DNA from: an uncultured Selenomonadales bacterium | Lineage (GTDB): Bacteria > Bacillota > Negativicutes > Selenomonadales > Selenomonadaceae | Assembly (NCBI GenBank): GCA_937901445.1 | Contig: CALDHY010000056.1 | Location: forward strand, 1 to 24,462 | Length of the DNA: 24,462 nt | Direction: 5' to 3' | Part shown: positions 7,698 to 13,988 of the stretch, piece by piece | How the letters are laid out: every line of letters starts with the position of its first letter | Numbering within the stretch: the first letter of the stretch is position 1 | Position numbers and translations under genes: made by a program | Notes under the pieces: model-generated | Database searches by the model: none | Told to the model about the DNA's origin: nothing | The model's input: only the letters and a program-made list of their open reading frames with translations

Positions 7698-8768
7698 ATG
7701 AATGAAAAAATTGTCCGCCAAAATTTAATTTCATATCTGATTGAAAAATTACAAGTACCAAAAGATTTAATTCGCGTCGAAGAACCTTTGGCAAATTACG
7801 GCGTTAAATCAAGAAAACGCGCCGATATAATTATTGAACGATACAGCGCGACCGAGAATGCATTTTATACTTTAGCTGTCATTGAGTGTAAAGCCGCTGA
7901 AGTTTATCTTGACGATAAAGCTTTTAATCAACTTTACGATTACGCCGCCGAATTGAATTGCAAGTACTGTTGTTTGACGAACGGCGAAGAAAATTTTTGC
8001 TATTGTTTTGACGAAGATAAAAATTACTATGTAAAAATTGAAAAATTGCCGACTTATTCAGAAATGTTGCAAGGTAAATATTCGCCCGCGCCCTTTGAAG
8101 AGCCGCCGCCACGAATTAAATTTGAGGAATTGGAAGAAAAATATCAAATTTATGTTGACGATGGCAGCATTGGCACTGATACGCCGAAAAGATTTGCTGT
8201 ACCAATGGTAAATTTTTTGGAATGTTTGCTTGATATAAATCATAAATTTCCCGCTAAACATTATAAAATTTTCAGCGTCATTGAAGATTACGGAATTAGG
8301 CTTTTATCTGTTGGTGATAGTAGCGGCGGAAAATTTGACAGCACATATCGTTCGTTCATAGTCAATTACAACGGCGATGAAAAATTTGTTTCTATGAGCA
8401 TTTCAAGTTACTGCACTGAAAAAAATCCAACTTTGAAAACTGTAATAAATGTTGCGATTGACAGAGAAACTGATTATCACCATTCGCTGGAATTAAATAT
8501 TGATAATAATTTTGAAATTATGGGCAACAAAATAAAATTTTTTCACAGCGGCAGAATTACAAAAGGGCGCGGAGCTTTAAAAATTGCAGGTCTGCGCGAA
8601 ATTGTTTTTAAAAAATACCCGCAAATTATCGATGGCAAGAAATTTTATCTTGGAACATTAACGCATAATCGCCTTTGGTATTTAGATGATATTGAAGTTA
8701 TGCAGGTAATTGAAAATTTAATTTCCTACGCTTTAATTCGTGACGACTACAGAGAAATTTTCAGTTAA
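7698..8768 (+). CDS. lone type I restriction HsdR-N-like nuclease-domain protein
   Basis: A 356-residue protein whose first 130 residues or so look like the N-terminal nuclease domain of type I restriction R subunits (HSDR_N type). The PD-(D/E)xK residues are visible: RADIIIE (D43), then LAVIECK (E63, K65), followed by a helix with FNQLYDYA. There is no helicase part. The C-terminal 200 or so residues are of unknown type and may bind DNA or a partner. ATG at 7698 has GAGGAG eight bases upstream; a longer in-frame reading from 7488 would run through the divergent binding-protein gene and is rejected. It points against all its neighbours and overlaps the stop of permease C by three bases, which suggests a separate insertion into the transporter locus. 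Confidence 0.78.
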   Translation: MNEKIVRQNLISYLIEKLQVPKDLIRVEEPLANYGVKSRKRADIIIERYSATENAFYTLAVIECKAAEVYLDDKAFNQLYDYAAELNCKYCCLTNGEENFCYCFDEDKNYYVKIEKLPTYSEMLQGKYSPAPFEEPPPRIKFEELEEKYQIYVDDGSIGTDTPKRFAVPMVNFLECLLDINHKFPAKHYKIFSVIEDYGIRLLSVGDSSGGKFDSTYRSFIVNYNGDEKFVSMSISSYCTEKNPTLKTVINVAIDRETDYHHSLELNIDNNFEIMGNKIKFFHSGRITKGRGALKIAGLREIVFKKYPQIIDGKKFYLGTLTHNRLWYLDDIEVMQVIENLISYALIRDDYREIFS

Positions 8769-9583
8769 TTTTCTTGTCGCGGGTCAAGTACGTCGCGCAG
8801 GGCGTCTCCCCACAAATTAAAAATCGCAACCACTATAAAAATTGCAACGCCGGGGTAAATCATTAGCCAAGGCGCAGTTTGAATATATTGCCGCCCTTCG
8901 TTCAGCATTAATCCCCATTCAGGCGTTGGAGGTTGTGCGCCGAATCCCAAAAATGACAAGCCCGCAATTTCCATCATCATTGTACCGATATCCATTGCGC
9001 CGGTTATTACAATCATTGGTAAAACGTTTGGCAGAATGTGCCGCCGCAAAATATTTATTGTTTTCGTGCCGTTGACTTGAGCCGCAATGATAAAATCGTT
9101 GTTGCGCAATTTTATAACCAAACTGCGAACAAGCCGCGCATATTTCGCCCAACCGACGATTAAAAGCGCAATGATTGTATTTGCAATGGAGCCGCCCAAA
9201 ATTCCGGCTATTGCTATTGCCAAAACGACGCCCGGAAACGACAGCATCATATCTGCAAGCCGCATTAAAACAATTTCAACTTTGCCGCCGAAATATCCCG
9301 ACGCAATTCCAATTACAATTCCAACAATCGCCAATAAAATTACAAGACAAATCGTCATAAACAGCGAAACTTGCGTACCGGCGATTATTCTTGACAAAGT
9401 GTCGCGCCCTAATTTATCAGTGCCGAGCAAATGTTCAGCCGACGGCGTTTGTAAAACATTTCTCATATTGCCGTCATACGGATCTTGAGGCGCAAGGTAC
9501 GGCGCAAATATCGCCACGAACAAAATTAAAATTACAAGCAAGCTGTAAAATGAAAATAATTTGTGCGTCTTTATAAATTCCAT
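8765..9583 (-). CDS. Opp/Nik-family ABC transporter permease, second subunit (DppC/NikC type)
   Basis: A 272-residue inner-membrane permease. A short cytoplasmic N-terminus precedes a first membrane helix (about residues 13-30), then the family-typical LAPQDPYDGN and HLLGTDKLGRDTLSRII segments, then about five more helices. The EAA-type coupling loop that contacts an ATPase is around NGTKTINILRRHILPN, and AGLSFLGFGAQPPTPEWG near the C-terminus is diagnostic for the DppC/NikC side. ATG at 9581-9583 overlaps the permease B stop (TAATG), so the two permeases are translationally coupled. Its stop overlaps the end of the convergent HsdR-N-like gene, which probably interrupts the transcript from the riboswitch. 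Confidence 0.93.
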   Translation of the reverse strand: MEFIKTHKLFSFYSLLVILILFVAIFAPYLAPQDPYDGNMRNVLQTPSAEHLLGTDKLGRDTLSRIIAGTQVSLFMTICLVILLAIVGIVIGIASGYFGGKVEIVLMRLADMMLSFPGVVLAIAIAGILGGSIANTIIALLIVGWAKYARLVRSLVIKLRNNDFIIAAQVNGTKTINILRRHILPNVLPMIVITGAMDIGTMMMEIAGLSFLGFGAQPPTPEWGLMLNEGRQYIQTAPWLMIYPGVAIFIVVAIFNLWGDALRDVLDPRQEN

Positions 9584-10521
9584 TACTGCGCCGCCCCCTT
9601 TCTAAGTTTTGGGTCAAGGTAAGAGTAAGATAAATCTACCAAAAAATTTATGAACATATACGCAATAGCTATCCAAAGTACAAAGCCTTCAATCAGCGGG
9701 TAGTCTCTCATCATTATTGCGCGTACCGCCATATTTCCAATACCGGGCCACGAAAAAACTATTTCGATAACTGCCACGCCGCCCAATAACCAGCCGATTG
9801 ACATTCCCAGCAAAGTTATCAGCGGCAAAACTGCATTCGGCAAAATGTGTTTCCATAAAATTGCACTTTCACTCAAGCCGCGCGCCCGCGCTCCAATTAC
9901 GTAATCTTGATGCAGTTCGTCCAAAATTACCGTGCGCACTTGCCGAACATATTTTGTTGATTGATAAATTGCCAATGTTACCGCCGGTAAAATTATTCCG
10001 TTCAAAGTTACGGTGGAGCTTGCTATTGGAAACCAGCCCAATTTTAAGCCGAAAATGTACAACAAAATTAAGCCGAGCCAAAAATTCGGCATTGAAACTC
10101 CAATAAAAGAAAAAAATCTAACCAAATAATCTTGCCACTTGTTTTGATGAATTGCCGACCAAATTCCCAGCGGCAACGAAATTATCAGCACAAAAATTAT
10201 CGTCGTAAAAGCCAAAAGTACCGTGCCGACAAATCCTTCAGAAAGTTTATCAAAGACAGGTTTTTTGGCTGAATAACTCATTCCCATATCGCCGTGCAAA
10301 ATTCCAATTACCCAATTTCCGTACTGCACTAAGAAAGGTTTATCAAGTCCCAATTCTGCGCGCGTTTTTTCCAAAACTTCCTCTGAAACGATTGTATCAG
10401 CTGATTCTAAAAGCATTGCAACGGGGTCGCCCGGCGCAAGGTACGCAAGGCAAAATGTTAAAAAACTTACGCCAATTAAAGTTATCAGCATTTGTAAAAG
10501 TCTGTTCGTTAATCTTCCCAA
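9583..10521 (-). CDS. Opp/Nik-family ABC transporter permease, first subunit (DppB/NikB type)
   Basis: A 312-residue inner-membrane permease. The N-terminal helix ends in LAYLAPGDPVAMLLES, the standard start of DppB/NikB proteins. A periplasmic segment with GLDKPFLVQYGNWV and GDMGMSYSAKKPV follows, then five further helices with the coupling loop GARARGLSESAILWKHILPN and the closing VFSWPGIGNMAVRAI. The start is TTG at 10519-10521, eight bases after a GGGGG ribosome site. Both that site and the T-rich spacer belong to the terminator hairpin of the cobalamin riboswitch leader, so transcription and translation of this gene are probably shut off together when cobalamin is plentiful. Substrate specificity is inferred from this control only. 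Confidence 0.93.
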   Translation of the reverse strand: MGRLTNRLLQMLITLIGVSFLTFCLAYLAPGDPVAMLLESADTIVSEEVLEKTRAELGLDKPFLVQYGNWVIGILHGDMGMSYSAKKPVFDKLSEGFVGTVLLAFTTIIFVLIISLPLGIWSAIHQNKWQDYLVRFFSFIGVSMPNFWLGLILLYIFGLKLGWFPIASSTVTLNGIILPAVTLAIYQSTKYVRQVRTVILDELHQDYVIGARARGLSESAILWKHILPNAVLPLITLLGMSIGWLLGGVAVIEIVFSWPGIGNMAVRAIMMRDYPLIEGFVLWIAIAYMFINFLVDLSYSYLDPKLRKGAAQ

Positions 10522-10555
10522 AAAAAATTCCCCCTAAATCTGCGCGAAGGGGGAA
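10520..10555 (-). terminator. riboswitch-controlled terminator that also hides the ribosome site
   Basis: A perfect 8-bp stem (arms 10528-10535 and 10548-10555) encloses a 12-base loop and is followed on the minus strand by eight T (10520-10527). The 3' arm reads AGGGGGAA and is the only Shine-Dalgarno for the permease gene; the last two T of the tract are the first two bases of its TTG start. One hairpin can thus stop transcription and block initiation. Confidence 0.85.
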
Positions 10556-10556
10556 A

Positions 10557-10640
10557 TAGTGCGGTAGTTTGATAGTGGGGTAGTGCGGTAGTTTTTACTA
10601 TCTAACTATCACACTATAACACTACACCACTATCCAACTA
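10557..10640. repeat. 84-bp inverted array of TAGT/ACTA tetramers with exact 8-bp period
   Basis: On the plus strand TAGT occurs at 10557, 10565, 10573, 10581 and 10589. Then its reverse complement ACTA occurs at 10597, 10605, 10613, 10621, 10629 and 10637, all on one 8-bp lattice with variable four-base spacers. In the transcript six UAGU units face five ACUA units, so the RNA folds back and could pair in several 8-nt-shifted registers. The best register I see pairs 10564-10585 with 10620-10641, 20 of 22 positions. The array sits between the B12 aptamer and the terminator. Confidence 0.9.
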
Positions 10641-10645
10641 CAAAT

Positions 10646-10840
10646 CCCCTTACTGTCACTCGCAGTTCAAACGGTGATTGTTAATCAGGCAATTCTCCTG
10701 GCTTCAGGTCAATGCTCCTCTGCGCCTTCTCAAGCTTACGCTCAATGACATTTTGCAGAATCGCTCGCTGTTACAGTGGCGGGACCGCTCCGGCTTATAC
10801 CGAATTCCTTATTGAGTCTTTCGACACCTAATCCAACCGT
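10646..10840 (-). ncRNA. cobalamin (B12) riboswitch
   Basis: The minus strand carries the cobalamin aptamer hallmarks in order: a GGTGTCGAAAGAC segment, AATAAGGAA, a CCGGAGCGGTCCCGCCACTGT core (around 10770-10790), and the B12-box-like GAAGCCAGGAGAATTGCCTG (around 10685-10706). A closing helix is visible as ACGGT (10836-10840) with ACCGT (10671-10675). AAGGGG at 10646-10651, just 3' of the aptamer, can pair with CCCCTT at 10547-10552 and so compete with the terminator stem. Downstream genes are an ABC permease pair, so the aptamer most likely represses cobalt or corrinoid uptake when adenosylcobalamin is abundant. No cobalamin biosynthesis gene is in the window. Confidence 0.93.
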
Positions 10841-10861
10841 ATTCAATTTTCAATAAGTGCA

Positions 10862-10890
10862 ATTTTATCAGCCGCTATTGTTATTGTCAA
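10862..10890 (-). promoter_or_regulatory. sigma-70-type promoter of the riboswitch leader
   Basis: A consensus -35 TTGACA (10885-10890) is followed by a 17-base spacer and -10 TAAAAT (10862-10867) on the minus strand. Transcription would begin near 10855, giving a leader of about 335 nt before the permease start. The -35 box begins two bases after the T-tract of the upstream operon's terminator. Confidence 0.88.
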
Positions 10891-10892
10891 CG

Positions 10893-10921
10893 AAAAAAGC
10901 CCCGAACTTTTTTGAGGCTTT
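10893..10921 (-). terminator. intrinsic terminator of the eleven-gene minus-strand cluster
   Basis: The minus strand reads AAAGCCTC, a ten-base loop, then GGGGCTTTTTT. This gives an 8-bp stem with one G-U wobble and a six-T run partly used in the stem. It lies six bases after the stop of the PTS-IIB-like gene and directly before the riboswitch promoter, so it insulates the two units. Confidence 0.85.
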
Positions 10922-10927
10922 AATTTT

Positions 10928-11236
10928 TTATGATCCAAGAATATTTTTTGCGAACTCCAAAATAGCTTTGCCGTCGCGCAGGGCGTAAAGGTTAAAATCA
11001 ATCATATCAATTTTGGCGTTAGGGCAAATTTTTTTGATTCTGTCTAAATGACGATAACGCGGCGGCGCAAAAAGTACCAAATCTGTATCTTTAGGCAACC
11101 GGTGTAATTCAGCCGCCGTCATTGACGAACATTCAATTTCAATTCCGGCTTCGTCAGCCGCACGCTGAATATCTTTTGCAACTTCACAAGCAAAGGCATC
11201 ATAATTTTTGACGCACACTAAAACAATTTTTTTCAT
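10928..11236 (-). CDS. PTS lactose/cellobiose IIB-like small protein
   Basis: A 102-residue soluble protein with the length and strand order of PTS IIB proteins of the lactose/cellobiose class. It opens KKIVLVC (C8 in the position of the phospho-cysteine), followed by a helix, a second strand (IEIECSS), a DTDLVLFAPPRYRHL segment and a final helix. The usual phosphate-binding loop after the cysteine, rich in Gly, Ser and Thr, is replaced by VKNYDAF, so phosphotransfer is doubtful. No IIA or IIC gene is near. Its ATG overlaps the stop of the DUF2156 gene (ATGA), so it is made together with that protein. It may be a repurposed regulator or sensor; I am fairly sure of the fold and unsure of the role. 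Confidence 0.6.
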   Translation of the reverse strand: MKKIVLVCVKNYDAFACEVAKDIQRAADEAGIEIECSSMTAAELHRLPKDTDLVLFAPPRYRHLDRIKKICPNAKIDMIDFNLYALRDGKAILEFAKNILGS

Positions 11237-12144
11237 TCTATAATCTTTGCACTGAATTTATCAATCATTTTAACGGGGCGGTAAGATTCTTTTGCTTGCC
11301 TTAAACCTTCCAAGCCCATATCTTCTTCGCGGTTAATGTAAGTCATAGCCGCCCATTCGTGCTCAATGAAATTTTGATTTATTGCGGTGTACGCGCCGCG
11401 AATTGTAGGATCTGCTTTTTCAACGTGAATAACCGCCGTATCAGAATTTAATTGTTCGCCGAAAGTGAACGCTACAATTTTTCCGCCAAGTAAAATTGCG
11501 CCGCCCTTGAGTTTGAAGTACTCGAAGTTGTCAAAAATTTCTTGAATGGCTTTATTTTCTTGATTCATAAAAATATCATCGGGATTATTGGCGCGGTGCA
11601 TTTCATACCAATTATTTAAAACTTCCCTGCATTGCGGGATAATTTCACAAGTTATAGGCAAATATTCAGCCGTCGGATAATCCTTGTAGAATTGATTCAA
11701 ATGATTTTTCTTGCCGTGAAATTTTCTGCCGGACAAATTTATTAAATCTTGCGCGAGGTACACGTAGTCAGAATTATTTTTGTCAGAAGAAATTTCAAAA
11801 TTGGCGTAGGGATATTTAACCAATTCCTCAATAAAAAATTTTTCCAAGCCGAAAAATTGAACTTTATTTTGTCCGCACTCTTTGAACATTTCAATAATCT
11901 TTGAAACTGCAGTAAAAATTTTTTCAGGCTTGCACAGCGGTTGGAACGCCGAAAATTTGCCGTGCCATTCTGAACATAAGTAAATTATATCGTCTTCAAT
12001 CGCCCAGCGCGTGTTGCCGAGTTCCCGCCACATATAAAGCCCCGTAAAACAAGCATAAGCATTTTCATAATAGCCCGCACTGTAAAATTTATCAAAAACA
12101 GGTTTATCGTTTTTTTCAAGTATCTTAAAATTAATAATGTTCAC
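11233..12144 (-). CDS. DUF2156 protein (LPG synthase C-terminal-like acyltransferase fold)
   Basis: About 303 residues related to DUF2156, the GNAT-like C-terminal domain of lysylphosphatidylglycerol synthase. Supporting segments are the N-terminal AYACFTGLYMWRE, the central FHGKKNHLNQFYKDYP, KLKGGAILLGGKIVAFTFGE and the closing MGLEGLRQAKESYRPVKM. No membrane part is present, so it is a stand-alone soluble domain that may move an acyl or aminoacyl group; the substrate is unknown. The start is uncertain. GTG at 12144 is closest to the family start, but AAGGA is only one base before it and is better spaced for an ATT three bases further on. A start at 12198 would run into the upstream gene. 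It lies five bases after that gene's stop. Confidence 0.8.
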   Translation of the reverse strand: MNIINFKILEKNDKPVFDKFYSAGYYENAYACFTGLYMWRELGNTRWAIEDDIIYLCSEWHGKFSAFQPLCKPEKIFTAVSKIIEMFKECGQNKVQFFGLEKFFIEELVKYPYANFEISSDKNNSDYVYLAQDLINLSGRKFHGKKNHLNQFYKDYPTAEYLPITCEIIPQCREVLNNWYEMHRANNPDDIFMNQENKAIQEIFDNFEYFKLKGGAILLGGKIVAFTFGEQLNSDTAVIHVEKADPTIRGAYTAINQNFIEHEWAAMTYINREEDMGLEGLRQAKESYRPVKMIDKFSAKIIE

Positions 12145-12148
12145 GTCC

Positions 12149-12883
12149 TTAAAAATATTTTTCAGACTCAAATAAAAGTTGCGCCAAATGAATTGCATTT
12201 TTGCCGCCGAGTTTCAAGCCGCGTATGCAATAATGACAATACGCCGTGACTTTTTCAGTTGAAATTTTTGCGCAGTACTCCCGCATTAATTTTTCTTTTT
12301 CCTGTTGCGAATGTTCAAGAAACAAGCCCTGCGCGCCGTGCAAAAATCTTTTTGGCGCAAGTTTGGGGTTACGCGGCGGTTGCGGCTGATACAGAGAATA
12401 ACCGCAAAATTTAGTTTGCTCAAAATTTTCCTCAAGTTCGACAATTTCAAAATTCATTCGCCGCAAAATTTCACGTACTGCATTTTGTTCAGAAAGATTT
12501 TCTTTTGACCGCCAACAATCTTGCACTGTAATTTTTTCGCCGCCAAAATCTTTGTAACAAAAATTTTTATCTTCCAAAATCAATTCCCATAAAGACTGCC
12601 GCAAAATTTCAGGGTGCTTTTCTTCAAAAATCGCCGCGCAATTATGACAAAGTGAAACCATCGTACTGCCCGCAGGAAATTTTCTGTAATGCTCAATCTT
12701 TCGCCATTCTTCACGATAATTTTCCGGCATACGATTTTCAAACTCTTCAACTTTGTAATTTGCCACGCAACAACGAATTACAGGCAAGTTAAACCGCTCA
12801 ATAATGTAACTTTGAATTTTTTTGCTAAGCTCGGGATATTCTTCAGTGAAAACGCAACTTGCTACAAAAAATTTTTGTTCCAT
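12149..12883 (-). CDS. CCG-type cysteine-rich protein, probable iron-sulfur protein
   Basis: A 244-residue protein with two cysteine sets that resemble the CCG domain of HdrB, LutA and GlpC. The first half has C10, then C38-C39, then C79-x-x-C82 (spacings 27 and 39, close to the CCG pattern). The second half has C123, C160-Gly and C216-x-x-C219, with one cysteine of the central pair missing. CCG domains hold non-cubane [4Fe-4S] clusters or zinc; whether this protein does is inference. There is no ferredoxin domain, and no flavin or hydrogenase partner is nearby. ATG at 12881-12883 overlaps the hydrolase ribosome/stop region with GGGTGA upstream; an in-frame TTG at 12898 lies inside the hydrolase gene. 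The neighbours suggest a shared job with DUF2156 and the IIB-like protein. Confidence 0.6.
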   Translation of the reverse strand: MEQKFFVASCVFTEEYPELSKKIQSYIIERFNLPVIRCCVANYKVEEFENRMPENYREEWRKIEHYRKFPAGSTMVSLCHNCAAIFEEKHPEILRQSLWELILEDKNFCYKDFGGEKITVQDCWRSKENLSEQNAVREILRRMNFEIVELEENFEQTKFCGYSLYQPQPPRNPKLAPKRFLHGAQGLFLEHSQQEKEKLMREYCAKISTEKVTAYCHYCIRGLKLGGKNAIHLAQLLFESEKYF

Positions 12884-12887
12884 AATT

Positions 12888-13730
12888 TCACCCGACAAAA
12901 GTTTTTCTGATTAAGGTTGCAATTTCCGCACAATGACTTTCAAGCGCAAAATGCCCACTGTCCACAAAATGAATTTCTGCATTCGGCAAATCTTTTTTGA
13001 ACGCCTCCGCGCCCTGATAAATGAACGACGGATCATTTTTGCCCCATACCGCCAAAAGTTTTGGTTGATACTCGCGCAGATATTTTTGAAACTGGGGATA
13101 AAGTTTAACATTGTTTTGATAGTCGAAAATTAAATCAGATTGAATTTCGGCGTAGTCTTTTTTCTGCGTGTAGAAAATATCCAAAGTGTAACCGTCCGGC
13201 GAAACAGAATTTTCCGGCGTCCCAAAAGTATACTGCCCTATGATTGTTTCAGGCGCAAACGCAGATTTAAATTTTTCGCGCAGTTCAACTGTTGGATTTT
13301 TCCAATATTCGGCGCGCGCCGCCCATTTTTTGCCGAGTCCTTCTTCGTAAACGTTGCCGTTTTGGCTGATAATACCGAGAATTTTTTCAGGATTTTTCAT
13401 CGCAATTCTAAAACCAATAGGCGCGCCGTAATCAAACACGTACATATAAAATTTTTCGACGCCAATTTTGCAAATGAATTTTTCTATAATATCAGCGAGG
13501 TTATCGAATGTGTAAGAAAATTTTTCACGCGGCGGAATATCTGACTGCCCAAACGCGGGATAATCTGCCGCTATCAAATGAAATTTATCTTCGAGAGCCG
13601 GTATTAAATTGCGGAACATATGACTTGCCGAAGGAAAACCATGAAATAAAATCATCGCCGGATTTTCATTACTGCCGGATTCACGATAAAAAATATTTAT
13701 GCCGTCAATTTCAATTTTTTTGTAAGTCAT
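12888..13730 (-). CDS. alpha/beta hydrolase of haloalkane-dehalogenase type
   Basis: A 280-residue alpha/beta-hydrolase. The oxyanion region HGFPSASHMFRN is at about residues 30-41, DYPAFGQSD at 56-64, the nucleophile elbow VFDYGAPIG with Asp100, the acid Asp233 in WGKNDPSF and His260 in SGHFALE. An Asp at the elbow, with the segment after it resembling DWGGPIG, is the mark of haloalkane and haloacetate dehalogenases and epoxide hydrolases, not Ser esterases. Many such proteins have unknown physiological substrates, so dehalogenation is not claimed. ATG at 13728-13730 follows the stop of the upstream small gene with no gap, and only a distant purine-rich stretch precedes it, so translation probably depends on coupling. 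Confidence 0.88.
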   Translation of the reverse strand: MTYKKIEIDGINIFYRESGSNENPAMILFHGFPSASHMFRNLIPALEDKFHLIAADYPAFGQSDIPPREKFSYTFDNLADIIEKFICKIGVEKFYMYVFDYGAPIGFRIAMKNPEKILGIISQNGNVYEEGLGKKWAARAEYWKNPTVELREKFKSAFAPETIIGQYTFGTPENSVSPDGYTLDIFYTQKKDYAEIQSDLIFDYQNNVKLYPQFQKYLREYQPKLLAVWGKNDPSFIYQGAEAFKKDLPNAEIHFVDSGHFALESHCAEIATLIRKTFVG

Positions 13731-13976
13731 TTAATCGCCGCCGCCTCCGCCATCGTCGTAATCGTCGCCGCTGTCATAAGAATCATAATTTGAATCATGG
13801 TAATTATAATCATCGTTTGAATTTGAATGGTAATTTGAATGTGAATGATCCCTAAAAGAATGGTAGTCGCCATCGTAATCGTCGTCCCAATCTCCGCCGC
13901 CGTCATTTGAATTATTATCTCTGCGCCGCAAATTTGGAGGCGGATTTTGATTTAACGGTTGCCTAAAAATTCCCAT
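13731..13976 (-). CDS. 81-residue Asp/Tyr/His/Asn/Ser/Gly-rich microprotein
   Basis: A small ORF with a full GGAGG ribosome site eight bases before its ATG, placed exactly between purL (12 bases away) and the hydrolase (no gap), so it is likely translated. The first 19 residues are basic and proline-containing (MGIFRQPLNQNPPP, then RRR). The rest is low complexity, with about nineteen Asp plus Tyr, His, Asn, Ser and Gly, ending in a run of five Gly and Asp. No signal peptide, cysteine or hydrophobic core is seen, so it should be disordered and strongly acidic. Asp/His clusters could bind divalent metal. I recognise no family and propose no function. Confidence 0.6.
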   Translation of the reverse strand: MGIFRQPLNQNPPPNLRRRDNNSNDGGGDWDDDYDGDYHSFRDHSHSNYHSNSNDDYNYHDSNYDSYDSGDDYDDGGGGGD

Positions 13977-13988
13977 AGTTTTTTCCTC

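Noticed and set aside
2070..10890. Transposase, integrase or attachment sites explaining the insertions in the transporter locus
   Set aside because: No transposase-like gene, terminal inverted repeat or clear target duplication was found around the inserted genes.
13740..13930. The repetitive look of this DNA as a possible CRISPR or tandem repeat array
   Set aside because: The pattern comes from low-complexity codons (GAT, TAT, CAT, AAT, TCA) in the microprotein gene; there are no constant repeats with spacers.
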